Counted from the stretch's first letter, positions 9,049 to 17,888 are shown. The stretch is DNA of 62,528 nucleotides from Alphaproteobacteria bacterium (GCA_022820945.1 JAJEEP010000143.1:1-62528); one strand, 5' to 3'. Notes: generated from the letters alone by a model not told the origin. A program made the numbers and translations.

Positions 9049-9079
9049 TGAGCGCTCAATTGGCGACCGATCCATCGGT
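9049..9079. promoter_or_regulatory. Two perfect palindromes upstream of the halohydrin dehalogenase gene
   Basis: TGAGCGCTCA (9049-9058) is a perfect 10-base palindrome. ACCGAT-CC-ATCGGT (9066-9079) has perfect six-base arms and ends 23 bases before ATG 9103. This is a plausible operator pair for a repressor; no regulator gene is adjacent, so the binding protein is unknown. A separate GC-rich inverted repeat, CCACG...CGTGG, lies just upstream at about 9022-9040 and could be a weak terminator for the polysaccharide cluster. Confidence 0.4.
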
Positions 9080-9102
9080 GCCTTAATGCGCGGGGGAGTG
9101 CG

Positions 9103-9831
9103 ATGAACCACCGGATCGTCCTGATTACCAACGTGGAGCACTTCGTGGGCCGACCAGTCGCCGCCGAGCTCACCGCGCAGGGGACGACGGTGGTCTGCCA
9201 CGACCAGAGCTTTGTGGATGTCGCCGCTGCGGCCGCGTTCGAAGCGGCCAATCCCGCGCTTACCGTCGTCCGGGCGCAAGCGCCGGCGGAGATCGTCGCG
9301 GCCGCGACCGAAGCCTTCGGGCGGATCGACGTGGTCGTCTGCAACGACGCCGGCGCCGCGATCCGCGCGCCCATCGAGCAGGCCCGCCCGGAAGACTTGC
9401 GCGCAGCGCTGGAGGAGATGGTGGTCTTCCCCTTCGAGATGGCGCGTGCCGTCGTGCCGCAGATGAAGGCGCGGAAGCAGGGCAAGATCCTGTTCATCAC
9501 CTCGGCGACGCCCCTGCGCGGCCTGCCGAACTACGCGATGTACGTCACCGCGCGCGGCGCCACCAACGCGCTCACCGTATCGCTCGCCCAAGAGCTCGGC
9601 CGCGACAACATCCAGGTCAACGCGATCGCGCCCAACTACGTGGAAAGTCCGACCTACTTCCCGCCCGAGCTGGTCGAGGATCCCGAGACCTTCGCCAAGA
9701 TGACCCGGAACATCCCCCTGAAGCGCCTCGGCAAGCCCGAGGAGGTGGCCGCGCTGGTGGCCTTCTACGCGTCGGACAAGAGCGACTTCATCACGGGCCA
9801 CGTCATGCCCTTTGCCGGCGGCTGGGCTTGA
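9103..9831 (+). CDS. Halohydrin dehalogenase-type SDR (Ser-Tyr-Arg triad)
   Basis: This 242-residue short-chain dehydrogenase-fold protein looks like a halohydrin dehalogenase, which releases halide from vicinal halohydrins to form epoxides and can open epoxides with small anions. The SDR Gly-rich NAD motif is replaced by T9-x4-F14-x-G16, the halide-pocket signature of these enzymes. The catalytic set is S134-x12-Y147-x3-R151, with Arg instead of the SDR Lys. The FITSATP strand and the PNYVESPTYFPPE loop also resemble the family, as does CND at residues 80-82. ATG 9103 follows GGGGGAG. The neighbours (Rieske oxygenase, GFA protein, hydrolase) suggest a catabolic role. The alternative, a divergent SDR of unknown function, is less likely given both motifs. 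Confidence 0.75.
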   Translation: MNHRIVLITNVEHFVGRPVAAELTAQGTTVVCHDQSFVDVAAAAAFEAANPALTVVRAQAPAEIVAAATEAFGRIDVVVCNDAGAAIRAPIEQARPEDLRAALEEMVVFPFEMARAVVPQMKARKQGKILFITSATPLRGLPNYAMYVTARGATNALTVSLAQELGRDNIQVNAIAPNYVESPTYFPPELVEDPETFAKMTRNIPLKRLGKPEEVAALVAFYASDKSDFITGHVMPFAGGWA

Positions 9832-10045
9832 AGTCTCTGCGCGCCTCCGGCAGTGAACAGGCGTTGACTGACTCGGCCCATGATATGCTGAAGACACACC
9901 GGACGAGGAGGAGGCGCATTCTGAGATTCGCCATCCTCTAACGCCTCGTTGGCCGCCGTCGCTGGATGCGGCCCCGGAGCCGGCACAGCCCAACGTCAGC
10001 GGCGGGCCACCGAACGTGCGCAAGCCACGAGCGAGGGCATTCACC

Positions 10046-11272
10046 ATGAGCGACTACACCGTGAAGACGTTGCCCGATGTCGAGCTGACGGATCACTTGC
10101 GCTCGATTCTCGACCGGCTCGACGCTTCGACCGCCGATATTGAGACCTGCGTCACGCTGCCGCGAGAGGTCTACACATCGGAGGCCTGGTTCGAATTCGA
10201 GAAGCGCGCCGTGTGGGATCCCGAGTGGGTTTGCCTGGGCCACATCGGACAGATCCCGGAGGTCGGCGATTATTTCTCGATCACCATCAACGACGACCCC
10301 TTGCTGGTGTTACGAGACGAGACGGGCGAGGTGCGTGTCATGACGGCGGTGTGCCAACACCGCGGCCATATCCTCGGCGAGCACGCCGGAAACACCAAGA
10401 TATTCACATGCCCGCATCATGGCTGGTCCTACGATCTCAGCGGCACCCTGATCGGGGCACCGCAGATGCAGGCGCACGCCTCCCTGGAGGAGCTGCGCCA
10501 GACCAGCTGCCTGCCGACGCTGCGCTCGGACATCTGGAACGGTTTCGTCTTCATCAACATGGACGGCAAGGCGCCGCCGCTCAATTCGCGGCTTGAGCGG
10601 CTGACGGAGGAAATCGCCAACCACCACCTCGGCGACATGGGAGCCACGCCCACCTGCGACTTTTCCGGCTATCCGTGGAACTGGAAGTCGATGCAGGAGA
10701 ATGCCGTCGAGCCGCATCACACGTGGTTCGTGCACAAGGGCCCGCACGACTTCGCGCCGTCTCGGCTGGCAACGTTTGTCGAATGGGACGAGGACGATGA
10801 CGGGGCAGTCTATCATCCCACAGGATTTCTCTATAGGGACGGCGGCTTCACCGCCGGATTCCAATCTCTTTTCCCGATCATCGAAACGCTGACCGATAAC
10901 GAGCGTCAGCGAGTGATGTTCGCGAGCATAATGCCCAACCTCTTCATCGGTACGGTACCGGACGGCTGCCTCTACTACATGATCCTGCCTGACGGGGCTA
11001 ACAGCCTGACCTTGCGCGTGGGATATCTGTTTCCGCATTCGACCCTGGCCTTGGACAACTTCGACGTGACCTTCAAGGCCGTTGTCGACGGCATCGTCAT
11101 CTATAACGACCAGGATACCGAGGCCAACACCGCCGTTCACAAGGGTTTGCGGTCGCGTTTCGCAAATCGCGGACGCTATGCGCCGTTGGAAGGGACCCTG
11201 CCGCAGATCAACCGCTGGCTGGTCAAGCGCTACAAGGCATACGCGGCGCAACTGGACGCGGGATCGTCCTGA
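10046..11272 (+). CDS. Aromatic ring-hydroxylating dioxygenase, Rieske alpha subunit
   Basis: This is a Rieske non-haem iron oxygenase of 408 residues from ATG 10046; a GTG at 10016 would add ten residues. The Rieske [2Fe-2S] ligands are C103-Q-H105 and C122-P-H-H125 within the HRGH...CPHHGW pattern. The mononuclear iron site is seen as QENAVEPHHTWFVH, with the E222-x2-H225-x4-H230 spacing. No reductase, ferredoxin or small beta subunit lies nearby, so electron donors must be encoded elsewhere. It is separated by about 200 bases from the dehalogenase gene and may be independently expressed. The substrate cannot be read from sequence. Confidence 0.9.
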   Translation: MSDYTVKTLPDVELTDHLRSILDRLDASTADIETCVTLPREVYTSEAWFEFEKRAVWDPEWVCLGHIGQIPEVGDYFSITINDDPLLVLRDETGEVRVMTAVCQHRGHILGEHAGNTKIFTCPHHGWSYDLSGTLIGAPQMQAHASLEELRQTSCLPTLRSDIWNGFVFINMDGKAPPLNSRLERLTEEIANHHLGDMGATPTCDFSGYPWNWKSMQENAVEPHHTWFVHKGPHDFAPSRLATFVEWDEDDDGAVYHPTGFLYRDGGFTAGFQSLFPIIETLTDNERQRVMFASIMPNLFIGTVPDGCLYYMILPDGANSLTLRVGYLFPHSTLALDNFDVTFKAVVDGIVIYNDQDTEANTAVHKGLRSRFANRGRYAPLEGTLPQINRWLVKRYKAYAAQLDAGSS

Positions 11273-11300
11273 CGTAGCTCCTTACGCGCCGATGCCTTCG

Positions 11301-11385
11301 GCGCGGCGCCACCAATGCTCTTGCCGTATCGCTCGCCCAGGAGTTCGGCCGCCACGACATCCTGGTCAGCGCGATCGCCCCGGCA
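11301..11385 (+). pseudogene. Degenerate duplicate of part of the halohydrin dehalogenase gene
   Basis: This stretch closely matches 9551-9632 of the dehalogenase gene at DNA level. It begins GCGCGGCGCCACCAA and runs through the segment encoding SLAQE(F/L)GR. It translates as GATNALAVSLAQEFGRHDILV, then loses the reading. It lies between the Rieske gene and the convergent GFA gene, and the GFA stop codon (11366-11368) falls inside it on the other strand. It is a fragment left from a duplication or recombination event. Confidence 0.65.
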
Positions 11386-11788
11386 TGCCCTCGTCCCTGG
11401 GGAGGTCCGGGTGCAGCAGGTTCCAGGCTTGCGCGCTGGCGACGTAAATCTCCCGGCTCGGCCGGAACCAGCTCGGGTCGTCCAGGCATCCGGCATAGAG
11501 CGCCCGAACCCCCGGGTGCGCGCCGTTGGTCAGGAACAGCGGTGTGCCGCATGCGGGGCAGAACGCCCGCCTCATCGGGTTTCCCGTATCCGAGGGCCTC
11601 TCGAACCAGCTCGGCTCGCCGCGCAGCAGGGAAAAGTCGCTCTCCTTCACCACGATGACCGGCATGTAGGCGCTGCCGGTCGCCTGCTGGCAGTCGGTGC
11701 AATGGCAGTTGCCCATGTAGCGCGGGGCTGCCGCACACTCGTACCTGATCGCGCCGCATGCGCACCCGCCACCGAAGGGGACATTCAT
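11366..11788 (-). CDS. GFA family protein (glutathione-dependent formaldehyde-activating enzyme/CENP-V fold)
   Basis: A 140-residue zinc protein of the Gfa/Mss4-like fold. The Cys motifs are GGCACGAIRY, CHCTDCQ and FCPACGTPLF, which supply the structural and catalytic zinc ligands of the family. Biochemical roles of the family are varied and often uncertain; formaldehyde-glutathione adduct formation is the founding function. Next to a Rieske oxygenase and a dehalogenase it could handle a reactive aldehyde. The final residues (GRSR and stop) are encoded by the antisense of the dehalogenase remnant, so the natural C-terminus may have been replaced. Confidence 0.85.
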   Translation of the reverse strand: MNVPFGGGCACGAIRYECAAAPRYMGNCHCTDCQQATGSAYMPVIVVKESDFSLLRGEPSWFERPSDTGNPMRRAFCPACGTPLFLTNGAHPGVRALYAGCLDDPSWFRPSREIYVASAQAWNLLHPDLPRDEGMPGRSR

Positions 11789-11875
11789 GGCCGCTCCTTC
11801 CCGTGCGTCGTCGGCAGAGTATAGCCACGTCGGCGGTGGCCCGACATGCGCTGCCGAGCCCTCCGGACGCGATCC

Positions 11876-12532
11876 CTAAGCGTCCAGGCCGTCTGCGCGG
11901 CGCTGCAGTGCTGCGATGGCATCGGCGGCCGTGACCGGCCGGCCGGCGTTGGTCAACGCCCGCATGAGCGTAAGCGCTGCCTCGTGGCCTTGCGCGCTGG
12001 TGCCCGCCACGCAGTCCTCCAGCACGTACACCCTGTAATCGCGCTGATAGGCGTCGCCCGTGGTCCACAGCACGCAGACGTCGCTGCAGACGCCTGCGAT
12101 CAGGAGCGTGTCGACACCCAAGCGACGCAGGTTCATGTCGAGTTCGGTGCCGAGGAAGATGCTGAAGCGCCGCTTGAGGACGCGGATATCGCCGGGCTCG
12201 GGCGCGAGCTCGTCGACAATCTCGAAGCCCTCCGTGCCCTCGATGCAGGGCGGCGCCGGCGGCTCTCCCGGCGCGGCGCGGGGATGCTTGCCGGTGACCC
12301 AGCCGCTCCGTCCGTCCCAGAGGAGGCGCCCGCCATCGAGCCCGTCGGCGCGGTGCACTTCCTGGCTGAATACGATCGGCACTCGCGCGCGGCGCGCGGC
12401 GGCGATCACCCGGTCGATCCGGGTCACCATGCGCTCTGCCCCGATCGCGTAGGAGCCGACATCGTCGTCGATAAAATCATTCTGCATGTCGACCACGGCG
12501 AGCGCTGGTTGTCCGATCTCCAGTCCGTCCAT
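11876..12532 (-). CDS. Isochorismatase-family cysteine hydrolase
   Basis: A 218-residue hydrolase of the isochorismatase/nicotinamidase/N-carbamoylsarcosine amidase superfamily. The catalytic triad is visible: D15 in VVDMQNDF, K120 in VLKRRFSIF, and C153 in GVCSDVCVLW, preceded by the cis-peptide region. The substrate is not predictable from the triad. Some members hydrolyse C-N bonds of small amides, which would suit the neighbouring amidase gene. It is transcribed leftward towards the GFA gene, 87 bases apart, probably as one unit. It is divergent from the amidase. Confidence 0.85.
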   Translation of the reverse strand: MDGLEIGQPALAVVDMQNDFIDDDVGSYAIGAERMVTRIDRVIAAARRARVPIVFSQEVHRADGLDGGRLLWDGRSGWVTGKHPRAAPGEPPAPPCIEGTEGFEIVDELAPEPGDIRVLKRRFSIFLGTELDMNLRRLGVDTLLIAGVCSDVCVLWTTGDAYQRDYRVYVLEDCVAGTSAQGHEAALTLMRALTNAGRPVTAADAIAALQRRADGLDA

Positions 12533-12840
12533 CCGTGCGTCCTCCGATCCTTGCAGCCCGTTGGTCGGGCGGGACAGCGCTTGTCCATTGTAGCGCAGGA
12601 ATAACTTTCGCCTTTATTGCGGGCCACCGCACCGGCCGGTAGAGTGCCAACCTAGCCGCAAGACGACGATGGCGCGTGATCGATTGGCTCTTCGGGGAAA
12701 GCCGAGCGGCGCCCTCTTTGCTTTGAGCGAGATGCGCTACGGTGAAATTGAGGTAACGTACGCCACTTGTTTGGCGCAGATGTTCCAAGACAGAACTTTG
12801 CGGCTTTTGGGTTCGGCTTTCAAACATAGGGGGCGTAGCA
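12533..12840. other. Divergent intergenic region between hydrolase and amidase genes
   Basis: This 308-base gap separates two divergent genes and should contain both promoters. It has moderately AT-rich patches (around 12596-12620 and 12755-12830). I could not find a convincing -35/-10 pair, a strong inverted repeat or a small gene with a proper start. The amidase ATG at 12841 is preceded by only a weak GGGGGCG. Confidence 0.35.
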
Positions 12841-14190
12841 ATGGCAATTGGCAACTCTGTCAAGGAGACGGAGCGCTATCTCGATGTGATTGAGCGCTTC
12901 AATCCCGAAATTAATGCGGTCCTCACCGCGACCCCGGAAATGGCGCTCGAAATGGCCCACAAGGCCGACGAGGCTGCCGATGAAGGCGAGTGGCTCGGGC
13001 TCCTGCACGGCGTGCCAATGCTGATAAAGGACTGCCTCAACGTCGCGGGAACCCGGACCACGTTCGGCTCCGGAATGTATCGGGACAATATCGCCAACTC
13101 GGACTCCGAAGTGGTCCGGCGGATCAGGAATTCGGGCCCGGTTTTTCTGGGGAAAACCAATCTGCCCGAGTTCTGCTACGGCGCGACCACTCACAACGTT
13201 CACTACGGCAATTGCTTGAATCCGTGGGACACGACACGGATTCCCGGCGGCTCGAGCGGAGGCACCGCAGCGGCACTTGCTTCGGGCATGTGCCGTGTTG
13301 CGTTCGGATCGGATACGGGCGGCTCGGTTAGGGGACCGTCTGCGCTCTGCGGTGTCTCGGGTATTCGTCCGACCGTCGGCCGCATCCCCAACACCAACGC
13401 GCTGGCACTGACCATCCACGCCGACACCATCGGCATGATGGCGCGGACCGTACCGGACGTCGCGCGGGGCTTCGCCGCCATCGCCGGCTACGATCCCGAC
13501 GATTCACTCAGCGAGGACGTGCCCCTGGAAAACTTTCTGCCCACTCTGCGGGACGGCATCGAGAACACCAGAGTCGGGATTCCCACCTCCTACTACTTCG
13601 AGAACTGCGAACCCGACGTGGTTGCGCGCGTCATGGAGGCCACGAAAGTCATCGAAGCCTGCGGCGCCACGCTGGTGGACATCGACATCGAGGGTGCCGA
13701 GGAGGCACGGGTCGCCGTGGGCCCCACGTTGCTGGCAATCGATATGGCGGACATGCACCGCGACGGACTGGAGAATCATCCCGAGGAATACGGCGATGAA
13801 GTGTTAAGGCGTCTTCGCTCCGGCGAGCCGTTCAAGGGGACGGATTATGCAAACGCGCTGAGAACTCAGATTCGATGGAAGCATCAGTTCAAACGCGTCT
13901 TTCAAGAGGTCGACATGTTGCTGACGCCAACGACACCGATCGTTGCGCCGAAGTGGACGGATGCCGAGGACCTGCAGAAGTCAACTCACCTCATTCTGCG
14001 CAATTGTTTCGGCTTCGGTTACGCGGGCCTGCCCTGTCTCAGCGTTCCCGTCGGGCTGGATTCGCAAGGCATGCCGGTCGGCATGCAGTTGACCGCCAAA
14101 TGGTTCCAGGAGCCGCTGCTGTTCCGTGCCGGCGTCGCCTACCAGGAGCGCACCGAGTTTCACAAGTTGCGGCCGAAGCTCTCGGCTTAG
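12841..14190 (+). CDS. Amidase (amidase signature family)
   Basis: A 449-residue amide-bond hydrolase. The Ser-cisSer-Lys triad is K63 (GVPMLIKD), S138 (PGGSSGGT) and S162 (SDTGGSVRGP), with the 24-residue spacing between the two serines usual for the family. The lid region and the C-terminal AGLPCLSVPVG strand are intact. The family includes glutamyl-tRNA amidotransferase subunit A, but there is no gatC or gatB here and the context is catabolic. It converges with a leftward importer operon, so it may act on the imported compound or a breakdown product; this is inference. Confidence 0.9.
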   Translation: MAIGNSVKETERYLDVIERFNPEINAVLTATPEMALEMAHKADEAADEGEWLGLLHGVPMLIKDCLNVAGTRTTFGSGMYRDNIANSDSEVVRRIRNSGPVFLGKTNLPEFCYGATTHNVHYGNCLNPWDTTRIPGGSSGGTAAALASGMCRVAFGSDTGGSVRGPSALCGVSGIRPTVGRIPNTNALALTIHADTIGMMARTVPDVARGFAAIAGYDPDDSLSEDVPLENFLPTLRDGIENTRVGIPTSYYFENCEPDVVARVMEATKVIEACGATLVDIDIEGAEEARVAVGPTLLAIDMADMHRDGLENHPEEYGDEVLRRLRSGEPFKGTDYANALRTQIRWKHQFKRVFQEVDMLLTPTTPIVAPKWTDAEDLQKSTHLILRNCFGFGYAGLPCLSVPVGLDSQGMPVGMQLTAKWFQEPLLFRAGVAYQERTEFHKLRPKLSA

Positions 14191-14252
14191 GCTGTCAGCG
14201 GCGCCCACCCACTACTTCTGACACGCCGGCCGCTGTCGCGCCGTGAATTTCG

Positions 14253-15167
14253 TTAGAGCCCGGCTTCGCCACCGACCGTGTTGTTCGATCCGAACGGCAC
14301 GCGCCTGCGGAAGTCCGCCGCCATCTCCGCGTGCGTCACCATTCTGACCCCCTGATGTCTCAGGATGTGATCGACCAGCCGCTCCAGCGCCAGCATGACG
14401 TGAGGCTTGGCAGCAGCGTCCGGATGGAGCGCCAGGGGATAAATGGCGTAGTCGTGGTTGCGGTAGATCCAGTCGAAGTAATCGAGCCAAATCTGGCCGA
14501 TTTCCTGACCCGTGATCCACCCGTGGCTGTTGGGCGCGGTCTTGACGAACATCGTGGGGGGTGCGTCGTCCAGATGCCAGCTCAGGGGAATTTCGACGAT
14601 GTCGACTTCCTTCCCCGGCACCCACGGCTTCATCCAGTCAGCAGCATCTCTTGTGTAGTCGATCTTCGTCCAACTGTCTCCGGTTCTTAGGTAGTACGGA
14701 AAGCAGTCCTCCTCCATCATGCTGAACTCGTGCGAGAAGCCGCATTCCAGCAGCAAGTCCACGGTGATGGGGGTGAATTCCGCCCACGGCGTCGCGTAGC
14801 CCCTTGGCCTTTCGCCGGTCAACGCCTCGCAAAGCTCGATGCTCTTTTCGAGAACGTCCCGCTCTTGCTGGGGGCTCATGGCGAGCGGGTTTTCGTGGGA
14901 GTAGCCGTGGACACCGACCTCGTGGCCGTCCTTCGCGATCATCTCGGCCGCCTTGGGGAAGCTCTCGATCGAGTGTCCGGTGATGTGCCACGTCGTCGTG
15001 ATGTCGTAGCGCCGGAAGAATTCCAGCAGGCGGGGGACGCCGCGCTTCGCCGCGAAGACGCCGCGCGAAATATCGCAGGGCGAATCAGCGCCGCCGAACG
15101 AACCGAGCCAAAGGGACACCGCATCGAAGTGGGGGTTGAAGCAAACCTGAATGTCTTTTTCTGCCAT
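14253..15167 (-). CDS. Polysaccharide-deacetylase (NodB-fold) family hydrolase, PuuE/HpPgdA-like
   Basis: A 304-residue protein from ATG 15167, chosen because AAAGGAGAACGG precedes it; an ATG at 15191 lies upstream. There is no signal peptide, so it acts in the cytoplasm on a small imported molecule rather than on a wall polymer. HGYSHEN is the H-x3-H metal motif, and RGYATPWAEFTP matches the PuuE/HpPgdA-type branch. The usual FDxDA at the start reads NPHFDA: the metal Asp remains but the position of the catalytic base Asp is His. It is the last gene of a leftward ABC importer operon, 20 bases after the permease. Likely a deacetylase, deformylase or ureide hydrolase; substrate unknown. Confidence 0.85.
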   Translation of the reverse strand: MAEKDIQVCFNPHFDAVSLWLGSFGGADSPCDISRGVFAAKRGVPRLLEFFRRYDITTTWHITGHSIESFPKAAEMIAKDGHEVGVHGYSHENPLAMSPQQERDVLEKSIELCEALTGERPRGYATPWAEFTPITVDLLLECGFSHEFSMMEEDCFPYYLRTGDSWTKIDYTRDAADWMKPWVPGKEVDIVEIPLSWHLDDAPPTMFVKTAPNSHGWITGQEIGQIWLDYFDWIYRNHDYAIYPLALHPDAAAKPHVMLALERLVDHILRHQGVRMVTHAEMAADFRRRVPFGSNNTVGGEAGL

Positions 15168-15187
15168 TTTCCGTTCTCCTTTGGCCA

Positions 15188-16219
15188 TCATTCACCGGCC
15201 GCCGTCTGCCCGTCGTCACCGGCCCGCCGGGTACGCCACGTGCGGCGGCGCACGTTGAGCCCGCCGGTTCTGCTCAGCTGGGCAAGCGACACGGCAATGA
15301 TGAGTGCGCCACCATAGAAAAAGCTCTGCACGAACGTGGGCAGTCCGAGGATGGCGAGCCCCGTTATGCCCGTGACGAGAAAGTACACGGACAGAAACGC
15401 CCCCCACGGATTGAACTGACCAGGCATGATCGTGGTTGAGCCGAGAAACGCCGCCGCGAACGCCGGGAGCAACATTGTGAGCGCCGAGGTGGGGTCGACG
15501 CCGCCGGCCGCGCCCGCATACATGATGCCCGCAACGGCGGCCAACACGCTACAGGACACGAAAGACAGCGTCCGAACCCGCCCGACCGCTATACCGTTGA
15601 GTTTCGAGACTTCCCTCGATTTACCGACAAACAAATGCTGGCGCCCAATGGGCGTGAATTCGAAGACGAGCCAGACAATCAAGCAAACTCCGACCGCAAT
15701 GTAGAAGCTGAACGGAAGACCACCGATGTCGCGATTTGTTATCAGGACCACCAGCCAGTCGGACAAGCCGGTATAGGAGTTCGAATTGCTGATCCACAAG
15801 ACAATGCCGGCCAGTATGGTCCCCATGCCCAGCGTCATGATGAAACTGTCGATGCCGACGAGGATGCAGAAGAAGGCGTTGACCAGCCCGACCGTGACTG
15901 CCATGCCAATGGCGATCCCGATCGCCGGCCCGATGTCCATGCCGTATCTGATGTTGAGAACACCGACGATATTGCTCGACAGCGTCATCACGGCGGCCAC
16001 TGACAGGTCGTAATCGCCGCCCCTGAGAGTGACCACCGTCGCGATGGTCAGCACGACAATCGGCGCCGCAGAGGCCAGAATCGAGGTCATCGTTCTCGGA
16101 ACGAGGAACGCGTTGGGGGCCATCACGCCGAAAAATATGATGATCGCGATGAAGCACAGCGGCACGGAGAGCCGCCGCAGAAGTTGACCGTAATCGAGGC
16201 GCGTCAGCTCCACGGTCAC
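15188..16219 (-). CDS. Ribose-type ABC importer permease
   Basis: An inner-membrane permease of 343 residues (BPD_transp_2/RbsC family) with eight to ten hydrophobic segments. Typical features include RGGDYDLSVAAVMTLSSNIVG in the first third and a GVDPTSALTMLLPAFAAAFLG segment late. Start is GTG 16219. It probably pairs as a homodimer with the adjacent two-domain ATPase. Genes run binding protein, ATPase, permease, deacetylase, all leftward. Confidence 0.9.
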   Translation of the reverse strand: MTVELTRLDYGQLLRRLSVPLCFIAIIIFFGVMAPNAFLVPRTMTSILASAAPIVVLTIATVVTLRGGDYDLSVAAVMTLSSNIVGVLNIRYGMDIGPAIGIAIGMAVTVGLVNAFFCILVGIDSFIMTLGMGTILAGIVLWISNSNSYTGLSDWLVVLITNRDIGGLPFSFYIAVGVCLIVWLVFEFTPIGRQHLFVGKSREVSKLNGIAVGRVRTLSFVSCSVLAAVAGIMYAGAAGGVDPTSALTMLLPAFAAAFLGSTTIMPGQFNPWGAFLSVYFLVTGITGLAILGLPTFVQSFFYGGALIIAVSLAQLSRTGGLNVRRRTWRTRRAGDDGQTAAGE

Positions 16220-16253
16220 TCCGTCGCACGCTGGGTGGCTTTGCCTGCCACGC

Positions 16254-17846
16254 TCAAACCCTCGCTTCGACCGGCCGGTTCATCGAGGCCAGGCGCGAGC
16301 CCCATTCATAGCAAGCCTCTCCGATGGAGCGCTTGTTGACCTCCGCACCGCTCAATTCCGCCCGGATGAAGCCTCCACCGAAGACGAGAACCCGGTCGCA
16401 AATTTCGGCCAACTGTTCCCAGTCCGAGCTCGCAATGAGGACTGTGCCGCCTGCCCTCGCGAACTGGTCGAGCAGCTCCAGAATGTCCTCGTGGGCCGCG
16501 ATGTCGACCGCTTGCGTCGGCTCGTCGAGCAGGAGCACGCGCTTCCCCGCCGCCAGCCACTTCGCGACCAGGACCTTCTGTCGGTTTCCGCCGCTCAGCG
16601 TCTTGAGCAAGGCGTTCATGGCCGGCGTGATGATCCCGTAACGGGCAACGGTGTCCCGCGCCGCCGCCCCGAGCCTGGGCCGCGAGACCCACGGATTGAA
16701 GCCTGCGCGCGGCTTGAGCAGCTGGACCGTGAGATTGTCCGTCACCGAGAGCTCGAGCGCCACGCCGGCCTTGTCCCGTTCGAGGGGAACCAGGCCCACC
16801 CCCATCCCGACCGCGTTCTCGGGACTATGGCGTTTGAGACTGGCGCGTTCCCCTTCGACCCTGATCTCTCCGGATGCGTTCTCCTTGAGCCCGAAGAGAG
16901 CTTGATTGACATCGGCGTAGCCGGAGCCGACGAGCCCGGCGAAGCCCACGATTTCGCCAGCCCTCGCCTCGAAGGAAACGCCATCGAGTCCGGACGCGCT
17001 CAGATCGGTCGCGCTCAGTCGAGGCTCCCCAGCCGAACGTGCTTCTCTCGGTCCGGCCTTGTCGAGACTATGCCCCACGATCATTCGCACGATCTCGGAG
17101 GGCTCCGTCGACGCCGTCTCGACCCTCCCGGCCACTTCGCCATCGCGCAAGACCGTCGCGACGGTGGTGACCTCCATGATTTCGTCCAGGTCGTGGGAGA
17201 CGAGCATCAACGCATGGCCGGCTTCGGCAAGCGAGGCGAATGTGCGGTAAAGATCCTGCTTTTCGTCCAGGCTCATGGCCGCGGTCGGCTCGTCGAGAAT
17301 CAATACCCGGCGGCCATCGGAATCGACGCGGCGGCCACCGGAATCGGATCCGGATACCTCCCTGACGGCCCTGGCAATGGCGACCAACGCGCGGTCTCCC
17401 AGACTGAGGGTGGAGACCGGATCTTCCGGCCGTCTCTCGATCGAGTAGCGCTCCAGGACTTCTCTGGTCGCGCGGGCCATCTGCTTCCGCGACTGCTTTC
17501 GCCTTCCCGAAGCGATCTCGGAGACGAAGAGGTTCTCCAGAATCGAAATCTCCGGGATGAGGGCCTTGTCCTGATGAACGAAGCTCAGACCAAGGCCGCG
17601 CGCTTCCCCCGGTTTGAGCGGGAAGCTGAGCGGCGAACCCCACAGTGTTGCGGCCGCACCGGGGTCCGGTTCGTGGTAGCCTGAGAGAATCTTGATGAGG
17701 GTCGACTTGCCCGACCCGTTCGCGCCGAGCAAGCCGTGAATTTGGCCGGGGATGAGGTCTAGACCAACGTCCTTGAGAACCGTGTTGTTCCCAAAGGTCT
17801 TGGATAGACTCTCAATCCCCAGCGCGACTTCAGAAGCCGACGTCAC
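16254..17846 (-). CDS. Sugar-type ABC importer ATP-binding protein (two ATPase domains)
   Basis: A 530-residue RbsA/MglA/XylG-type protein with GTG start 17846. Domain 1 has Walker A GANGSGKST, a signature written LSLGDRALVAIAR, and Walker B VLILDEPTAA. Domain 2 has the usual degenerate P-loop (GFAGLVGSGYADV), an intact LSGGNRQKVLVAKWL signature and VLLLDEPTQAVD. As in other members, one composite site is probably the active ATPase. It energises uptake through the neighbouring permease. Confidence 0.92.
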   Translation of the reverse strand: MTSASEVALGIESLSKTFGNNTVLKDVGLDLIPGQIHGLLGANGSGKSTLIKILSGYHEPDPGAAATLWGSPLSFPLKPGEARGLGLSFVHQDKALIPEISILENLFVSEIASGRRKQSRKQMARATREVLERYSIERRPEDPVSTLSLGDRALVAIARAVREVSGSDSGGRRVDSDGRRVLILDEPTAAMSLDEKQDLYRTFASLAEAGHALMLVSHDLDEIMEVTTVATVLRDGEVAGRVETASTEPSEIVRMIVGHSLDKAGPREARSAGEPRLSATDLSASGLDGVSFEARAGEIVGFAGLVGSGYADVNQALFGLKENASGEIRVEGERASLKRHSPENAVGMGVGLVPLERDKAGVALELSVTDNLTVQLLKPRAGFNPWVSRPRLGAAARDTVARYGIITPAMNALLKTLSGGNRQKVLVAKWLAAGKRVLLLDEPTQAVDIAAHEDILELLDQFARAGGTVLIASSDWEQLAEICDRVLVFGGGFIRAELSGAEVNKRSIGEACYEWGSRLASMNRPVEARV

Positions 17847-17888
17847 GACCGATGATCGCGATCGGGCTTCCCGCTAAGACCCGAGAGC

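Noticed and set aside
9103..9831. Ordinary NAD(P)-dependent SDR
   Set aside because: The TGxxxGxG cofactor motif is absent and the catalytic Lys is Arg; the halohydrin dehalogenase motifs fit instead.
9864..9889. Promoter TTGACT...TATGCT before the Rieske oxygenase
   Set aside because: The spacing is only 14 bases, too short for a normal sigma-70 promoter; kept out of the feature list.
12669..12893. Small open frame ahead of the amidase
   Set aside because: No ribosome site, no recognisable domain, and it overlaps the amidase start in another frame.
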